From contig JAALGY010000032.1 in assembly GCA_032358165.1 (NCBI GenBank), forward strand, positions 3,472,001 to 3,536,000: a stretch of DNA of 64,000 nt. Direction: 5' to 3'. Below are positions 57,227-64,000 of this stretch, piece by piece. Within the stretch, counting starts at the first letter, position 1, and each line of letters begins with the position of its first letter. Under the pieces are notes generated by a model, which saw nothing but the letters and a program-made list of their open reading frames with translations, was not told where the DNA came from and made no database searches. The position numbers and the translations under genes were made by a program. The stretch comes from Diplosphaera chodatii. Taxonomy: Eukaryota; Chlorophyta; Trebouxiophyceae; Prasiolales; Stichococcaceae.

Positions 57227-60200
57227 ATGGCGTACCCACGATTTGAATGGACCGGTAGGCCGGCACTTTTGGCACACTGCAAGTGCTAAGCTGCACTTGG
57301 AACCCCATGCATGCTGCTTCCTTTGTCGCATGCCCGTTTGTCTGCGTTTTGCGTGTATGCGTGACACGATGCGCGGTGTGCGTGCATGCAGTCGATCACT
57401 TGCAGCAATGCCTGGCGTCGGCTGAGCTGGTGGATGCGGCCTTCGCCACTGCTGATGCAGGTCTGCATATTGCATCTAATGAACGCTGTTATGGTCCCAT
57501 GTCGCGCCGCTTTTGTACAACAGCATGCTGAGCTGGAGAGGTTGCAACTGTCTGCCGACTGCCGGCAGCTGATCACCATCATCTCATCTCCAGATGGCGA
57601 TGGCATCGTCAGCCCTATGGAGGCTCCGCCATTCTTCAGGCCGTCAGGGCTGCCAGAGCACGTTCTCAGCAACATATGGCGGCTGAGCGCGCCTCAGAAC
57701 GCACTGCGCTCTCCAGTGAGTGTGTGAGATAGAATTGATGTGTATGCCAATGCTGCGCTCGGTGCGGCAGCCTGTGCTGATCATGCCTTCTCGTGCCAAA
57801 CAAGCATGCATGATGATCAATAGGGCGAGCTGCGCATTGCGCTGCGCATGGCGTATGATGCGCTGCAAGGGAAGCCGCTGCCGGATGTGGAAAGGCAGCC
57901 GTCGGCATCCCTGAATGCTGCCGCCCGTGCTGGGTCGGGCGCAGCCGGCCTGCCGCCCATGCAGCAGCCACCGGCTGCCAGCGGCACGCAGCGCACCGGC
58001 CCGCTGTCTCTGGAGGACATGGATGCACAGATTGCACGTTTTAAGGTGCAGTCCCCAGGCTGCTGCGCCCACACAACAATAACGCCCCATGCAGCTAGGA
58101 GCCTCTGCAACATTACTCGTCCACTGCAAATTTTCTCAGTGGTCTTGTGGGATACATGTCATATGCTGCCCGCCGCAGACGCCTGAGGCCGTGGCGGCAG
58201 ACGTCACTCCGCCCGAGGCGTCAAAGTATGACGCTCACTTTGAGCGCGCCAAGCAGGGCGGCTCCTGGGTGGAGCTGTCGCAGGCGAGGGACTACTTCTC
58301 CAGGGCGAACCTGCAGGTGCGTGCTCGCAGCAGCCGCGCAGGGACGAAGCGGTCCAGGATGTTTGTTGGAACGTTGGCTCGGCTGTCACCTTCGCAAGGC
58401 AGACGCACGGCGAGAGTCGTGGGTAGCAGTCTCACATGCATTGATGTGTGAGGTGCTTGGCTGCACACAGGACGCCGCCATCCAGCGGGTGCTCCAGTTC
58501 GTCTGCGGCTCGGACAAGGCGATGCTGGGGCGCGGCGACTTCTTCGTCGTCACCCACCTGGTGTACACCGCGCACCGCGACCGCAACCTGCCAGCTGCGC
58601 CGCCGGCGGGCTCCGCGTTGCAGGTGCCACACCTTGCCATACCTTGCCGTGTCGGCAGCATGCAGCACTTCTGGTGTCCCTTCCTGGCATTGCGCTAGCA
58701 GGCAGGCAGGCGGCAGAGTGTTGCTGACAGGCCGCTCTGGTTCCCGTTGCCGTGTAGAGTCGCGCCTTCAGCCTGACGCCCTCGCGCCTGTCTGCGGCCA
58801 GCAGCGACCAGATCCCGTCAGCCAACTCTGGGAGCCTGGCCGCCATCACGACCCAGTCCTTTCCTGAGTCAGGTGCACTGACCAGCTGCACCCGCACTAC
58901 CATGGCCAGCTGCTGCCTGATATGCTGCAGATGATCACGTCACTTGCCGTGCTTTTCACCGAGCATTTGAGCTGCGCAGGCGGCCCCGGGCTCCACAGGC
59001 GTGGCGCCTCTGCTGACTTTCCCTCTGCTGCGGGCATGGGCCCTTCCGACCCCCGCATCCAAGCCCTCGAGCAGGAGCTGCAGAGACAGCAGGCATGTTG
59101 TGCTTCTGATTGGCATGGCAGCTATCGTGCTGTATTTCACTGTGAGTGGATATGGTGCTGTATCCGACAAACACCTGCCCTTTGCAACTGCAGGCGCGGC
59201 TGCAGGAGGCCCAGGAGCTGCAAGCGGAGGCGCGGGAGGTCGACGATGCGGAGCTGGTCGAGGAGGCCACGCAGGCGGTGCAGCGCATCGAGGTGCGGGG
59301 CCTGGGCTCCTATGGCACCCGATGCTGTGGGTCTACTGTCAGCTTACAGTTGCTTCTAGCAAAGGAGCAGCAGCAAGGCAATGCAGAAAAGCGCACACGG
59401 CTGACGGCCAACTCTGTGCAGTCAGAGGCTGCTGGGCAAGTTGATCTCCAGTGCGCAGAAGGCAGCGGTTCAGATGACGATCGAAGGGGCCGAACCCACT
59501 CTAGACATTCTGATGAAGCTCTGGCATTGGTCTGTTTTGACGACGGCGCGCTGGGCGACTGCGTGCAGGCCGGGGTGAAGCAGCGGGAGACGGAGCTTGC
59601 GAGGCTCAAGGCGCCGCCGCAGCCCGCGGGCAGCGTGGCGCAGGCTATGAGCCTCCGGGAGCGGCTCAAGAAGCTGCAGGCCGCCGAGGCGCAGCGTTCC
59701 GCCGGCAGCGGGCCCATGGCCACACAGCCCAGCGGCGTCTCTGAGGTAAGCCTTCTCAATCCCTGCAGGCAGAATACCATAAGCCCAAATAATAGTGCCA
59801 GGCCCAACGATGGACTGCTCACCTCAGCGCCCGGCGCTGCTTTCGGATATCTGGGTCTAGGCTGTCCAGATGTTGCCTGCAGATGAAAGGCAAGCCAACC
59901 ACCCTGTAATCGGCTGTGGTGTTGCTTGCTGGCAGGCGGCCGGCACGTCAGACGATGACTTCACATTCAGCCCCGTCCAGGGCGCCAGCCCGGCGGGCAC
60001 ACCGCGCTCCGGCCCCATCTCCCCGCGCTTCGGCAGCCTGACACGCCAGCTATCTGTGAGCTGACGCCCTGACGTTGCCGTGACAATGTGCAGTGCAGAT
60101 ACTTCATCAACACCCGCCGTCTAAACTGTAATAACAAGAGTGCTTGCGCCCCATATGTATACACAGCATGATGCTGCAGCAGCAGCACAGCAAGATGCGA

Positions 60201-63200
60201 CGTCATGCTGGCATCGCGGTTGCACACTGCCATGTCTGCATGCTGCGCAGGACACAGCAGATCAGGTGGGCGGCCGCCACCGCCGCAACCGATCCGCATC
60301 TGGCAACATGGAGGGCTTCCTTCGCCCCAGCCGCCCAGCGCCCCGCGCGCCATCTGCCCCCGTGCCAGGTGCTTTGCGTTCACAACGTTGGTGCTCCTGC
60401 ATGACGCCTGCATCGTCGTCTGTCCTGAGCATGTGTAGGCGCCATACGCAAGTCCAGGATCTTCAGAGGCAAATGTGCGTCACAGGCCCTGGGGAGCAGC
60501 AGCCGGTCAGCACATCTGAGGCAGGGGCCCCAGGCGGACAGGAGCCTTCTCCGGCATCAAGAGCAGCCACAGCACCGGCGGCAGCACTGCCGGGCGCCTG
60601 GGCCACCTTCGGGGACGGCGCCCCAGCCGCTGCAGCCGACTCTGACGCTACAGGGCCGCCTGATGAGGCGCCGACCTTGCCGTCAGCGCCGCACATGCCC
60701 CCCGAGTCTGCAGGTGGAGATGAGCCTGCAGCGGCCGCAGGTGCAGCATCTGAGGCACACGATGCTGCTGCAGAGGCTCAGCCAGACGCGGCGCGGGCGA
60801 TGCCGTCATCCGTGCACCTGCCGCCAGAGTCTGCTGGCGCAGCCGAGCCTGTTGCAGAGGCTGCACCTGCAACAGCCAATGCTGAGGCGGCAGAAGCACA
60901 GCCAAGTGAAACGCGGGCGATGCCGTCAGCACCGCACCTGCCGCCCGAGTCTGCTGGGGCAGCCGAGCCTGTTGCAGAGGCTGCCCCTGCCACAGCCGAT
61001 GCCGAGGCAGCAGAGGCTCAGCCAGAAGAGGCACGAGCAATGCCCTCGGTGGCGCACCTGCCGCCCGAGTCTGCTGGGGCAGCCGAGCCTGTGGCAGACG
61101 CTGCTCCTGCAGCAGCCAGCTCTGCAGAAGCTGCTTCTTCAGCAAGTGCACAAGAATCTGACGCGCGGGCGATGCCCTCAGCCCCACACTTGCCACCTGA
61201 GTCAGCAAGCGCGGCTGAGTCAGTTGCAGAGGCTGCACCTGCAGCAGCCAGTGCTGAAGAGGCACAAGCGCAGCCAGAAGAGGCCCGGGCAATGCCCTCA
61301 GCCGCACACCTGCCGCCTGAGTCTGCGGGCGCAGCCGAGCCTGTTGCAGAGGCTGCACCTGCCACAGCAGATGCTGAGGAGGCACAAGCGCAGCCACAGG
61401 AAACACCAGCAGTGCCCTCAGCGCCGCACCTGCCACCTGAGTCTGCTGGGGCAGCCGACCCTGTAGCACACGCTGCTGCTGCAGAAGCAAGCCCAGCTGA
61501 CGCCGAACCCCCAGCAGATGGACAGCCAAGTGAGGAGCGAGCAATGGCTTCAGCGCCGCACCTGCCACCCGAGTCTGCCGGGTCAGCTGACCCTGTTGCA
61601 GCTGCTGACACCACCTCTGACAGAGAGGCTTCGTCAGCTGCCGCAAACGAGCAGCCTGCTGCTGCGGCTGCAGCAAGTGAGGCAAATGAACACAGCGGCA
61701 AAAACGGCAGTCTCCCTGGCGCTGACACTGGCGCAGGGCAGGTGTCACCAGAAGAGCCGGGAGGCAACGGCGCGGTAGGGGCTGCTACGACAGAGGGCAC
61801 TGGGTCAGCTGAGTCTGAAGGAGCTGACATGATAGAAGATGCCTCTCCGATGCTGCCGCACACGCCACCAGAGTCTGCAGCGCCTGCAAGTGGGGTGGCG
61901 GCTGAGGGTGCTGCGGCGTCTCCCGAGGGTGCCCCAACCACTGAGCCCAGCAGCGGTGCCGCTGCCCCGCTGGAGACCTCGGCTTCTGTGGCGGACGCTG
62001 CCGACGCCACGATGCTGGGGGAGGACATCCCCATACCGGAGACCATTGCGGAGGGCTCCGCCGACGCTGCTGAGGTCGGCTCGACTGCTGCCACCCCAGC
62101 ATCGCCGGAGACGCCGCAGCGGCCCGCCGTGCTGCACTCTGTGCCGGTCAGCCAGCCGCAGGGGGCGCTGCCGCTGGGCATGGTGCATGCGCACTCCAGG
62201 TGATACTTGGATGACTTTGTGCGGGTAACTCCGTGACCATGGTGTCATCTGCTGCCACGCTCAGCAGGGTGCAACGCTCTGCTTCCACCTGGACTCGCTG
62301 TGTCAAGAGCAAAGTAAAAGCGTGCCGTGTCAGCATCAATCGTGAGCTTTTGCTGCAGGGCTCTGAGCTTGGCAGAGGCTGGCGGTGTGTCAAGTAGCAA
62401 CTATGACTTGGAGGCCACTGCGGCCATTGACACGCCAGCCGCCGCCTCAGCAGCAGATGCCGGCATGCCTTCTGGCGAGGCAGGGCCGCCTCCCGAGCAG
62501 CTGGCTGAGGCAGATGCAAGCACGGCTAGAGACTTTAGCACCGCGTCTATGGGCCTGGTCAATGGCTCATCCAACGGCCCTGCCATGCCAGATGCAGCGG
62601 AGCTCACGCCAGCATTGAGGGAGGCACCTGTCGGGGACTCTGCAGCACAGTGGGCGGCACGTGGCACGCTGGAGCAGTCGCCAGCCTCACTGCCCGGGGT
62701 ACTGGAAAACGGGCAGGCAGACGCAGACTCTGCAGCTGCGGCTGCACTGCCAGACGGTGCAGAGGTGAGGCAGGCACCAAAGCAAGCGCATCCGGTATCA
62801 GAGAGGGCTTGCTTATGTCATGACTGCTCTTACTCAGTCGCACTCATGTTCACCTCACCTGGTGGCTCATTGCATCTGTGCCATGGCTGATGTTCATCCT
62901 TGCATTGCACATAGGTCCAGGATGCTGTTACAGAAGCAGCACAGCCAGGTCCCCCGCCTCCCACGGCCCAGCGCACTGCTGCGGAGCCAGCAACAGGGGC
63001 TGCGCCGCAGTCGTACCGCAGCCTCAAGGCGCCGTCAGCCACGGACCTTGTGGAGATTCACGGGACCGCCACACTTGCCAGCAATGGCAGCGCAGTAGGC
63101 GGCGGTGTCGCAGCGTTCCCTGTCCCGGGTCCCCCACCACCTGTCGACGCCCCTGCAACATCAGGTGCAGATACAGCCGCAGCGGCAAGCTCCGGTGCCG

Positions 63201-63977
63201 GCTGGGCCACCTTTGGCGAGTCCTCTTCGCCTTCAGCGCAGCTGACTTCTGCTGCCGGCGGCGCCAACATGTCAAAGGGCTTCGGCTCCTTTGAGCAGTT
63301 TGCGCAGGTGCTGATCCTCCCCTTGCGCCCTGCTTCGTGGCTGTTGCTTACTTAGTAATCCCTCTGACCCACTGACCAACCGAGCCATGTATTTCATCCA
63401 CTGATTTTCAGACTGTCCAGACTGTTGTGTCTGGAGACGTGTGCCGAGACCTATGCCGTGACATCAGGCATCTCTCCGTAGTTGCAGGAGCCCCCGCCGC
63501 CCCCCAAGCGGGTGCCATATGTCACATACCAACCAACGCCGCCAGTCTCGGCTGCCCGCCCCAGCTTCGAGGTTCCAGTGTCTGTCGCCGAGGTGGGTGA
63601 CCCCGGCATGCAGGCGGCTATGGTCCATCCATTACACCTGGATCGCACTTGCGTGTGCAGTTGGTCAGCTCTGCCTGATGCTGGCCAAGCAGTGTGCTGG
63701 TGAGAGTGCAGTGACATGCCATCCTGCTGTCGTCAGTTTGCTGCTGACGCACCCCGCTGGTGTCAAGCAGGCGGTGCTGCCGCCTGGGGAGCAGCAGCCG
63801 GTGATGGCGCCCCCCACCGCGGTGTCGGTGCCCAGCAACCTGGATGCATTCAGCGCGCCCATGCAAGCTGCCCAGTCAACACCCAGCCCACCAACTAGTG
63901 AAGCCCCCGCTCCAGGTGCACAGCTTCCGCTTCACATCCCAGCACTTTGTGCAGCCCTCCTGTTTGCGGGAACCTGA
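57227..63977 (+). CDS. Eps15/Pan1/AtEH-like endocytic adaptor with two EH domains and long repeat region; may continue past the window
   Basis: Endocytic scaffold; plant homologs are AtEH/Pan1 proteins of the TPLATE complex. EH1 is rebuilt across introns: an exon ending 57460 (SAELVDAAFATADA) joins 57594-57715 (DGDGIVSPMEAPPFFRPSGL, a D-x-D-G-D-G loop) and 57824-58045 (GELRIALRMAYDALQGKPLP). EH2 uses 58179-58316 (YDAHFERAKQ, ARDYFSRANLQ) and 58471-58623 (AAIQRVLQFVCGSDKAM, FFVVTHLVYTAHRDRNLP). All these junctions keep frame. A coiled coil follows (58980-59092 and 59194-59292: RIQALEQELQRQQ, ARLQEAQELQAEAREVDDAE), then MSLRERLKKLQAAEAQR. The long disordered C-terminus has nine PPES repeats and two WATFG motifs (around 60600, 63205), which resemble WxxF adaptin-ear ligands. 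The start (MAYPRFEWT, 57227) is inferred from one in-phase splice. The final exon may end at 63977 or splice onward. Confidence 0.82.
59093..59193 (+). other. GC-AG intron in the EH-domain gene
   Basis: The coiled-coil exon ends ...LQRQQ at 59092, followed by gcatgt, not GT. The next exon begins after a ctgcag acceptor at 59194 with ARLQEAQELQ. Phase 0 on both sides and continuity of the heptad pattern support a GC donor. Confidence 0.6.
60680..61880 (+). repeat. Coding tandem repeat, about 120-bp unit with PPES core, nine copies
   Basis: Within the EH-protein frame the core P-x-x-PPESAG recurs with its PPES codons starting at 60698, 60821, 60941, 61061, 61193, 61313, 61433, 61565 and 61865. 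Spacing is 123, 120, 120, 132, 120, 120, 132 and 300 nt. The common unit reads MPSAPHLPPESAGAAEPVAE followed by an Ala/Glu/Gln linker. Central copies are almost identical in DNA; the last copy is degenerate. This is an in-frame minisatellite encoding a disordered acidic/Ala-rich array. Confidence 0.92.
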
Positions 63978-64000
63978 GGCATAACCCATGCGACCCTGCC

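Noticed and set aside
60663..61466. 267-codon alternative plus frame over the repeat array
   Set aside because: Periodic only because the DNA repeats by a multiple of three; low-complexity Arg/Gln/Ser sequence without motifs.
60648..61748. 366-codon minus-strand frame rich in Gln/Leu/Arg
   Set aside because: Another shadow of the same repeat array, with no family features.
61018..62181. 387-codon minus-strand open frame
   Set aside because: It is the antisense of the PPES repeat array. GC-rich repeats with few stop triplets open several frames at once; the plus frame is supported by position in the EH gene and the conserved PPES core.

Overview
This window is nuclear DNA of a green alga (Chlorophyta; probably a trebouxiophycean or chlorophycean microalga). 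The evidence is moderately GC-rich sequence, genes split into many short exons by roughly 70-250 nt GT-AG introns, plant-type families (PI4K-gamma with ubiquitin-like domains, plastid fibrillin, a two-EH-domain endocytic adaptor, a hybrid histidine kinase), and TGTAA polyadenylation-type signals a few hundred bases after several stops. No prokaryotic operons, CRISPR arrays, rRNA or tRNA genes were seen. CDS spans include introns; I splice-checked junctions only where stated.

Left third (1-26.3 kb), mostly housekeeping genes, often in divergent or convergent pairs: CCR4-NOT subunit NOT3 (-), Mediator subunit MED6 (-) divergent from an LYR-motif mitochondrial protein (+), GPN3 GTPase (-) divergent from a gamma-type phosphatidylinositol 4-kinase (+), glycerol kinase (-) divergent from a SKI3/TTC37-like TPR protein (+), then a cyclophilin (-) with an N-myristoylation-type start and an 11-nt microexon.

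Middle (27-49 kb): a hybrid histidine kinase (-) is head-to-head with a cluster of four cytochrome P450 paralogs (three + and one -). Three are intron-rich; the third, at 42.8-44.5 kb, is one uninterrupted 570-codon frame, which looks like a retrocopy inside its own family cluster.

Right part (49.5-64 kb): a large Ala-rich helical protein I could not identify (-), a 61-aa single-pass membrane ORF (-), an intronless plastid PAP/fibrillin (+), and an Eps15/Pan1/AtEH-like adaptor (+) with two EH domains, a coiled coil and a long region of about 120-bp tandem coding repeats built on a PPES core. It may run past the window end.

Functionally the window is mixed: mRNA turnover (NOT3, SKI3), Pol II transcription and assembly (MED6, GPN3), phosphoinositide and endocytic functions (PI4K-gamma, EH protein), glycerol use, and an expanding P450 cluster beside a two-component sensor. 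Most interesting: the P450 retrocopy, the PPES repeat array, the cyclophilin (microexon, W-to-F change, predicted myristoylation), and the apparently shortened SKI3 with a Ser/Arg-rich insert.
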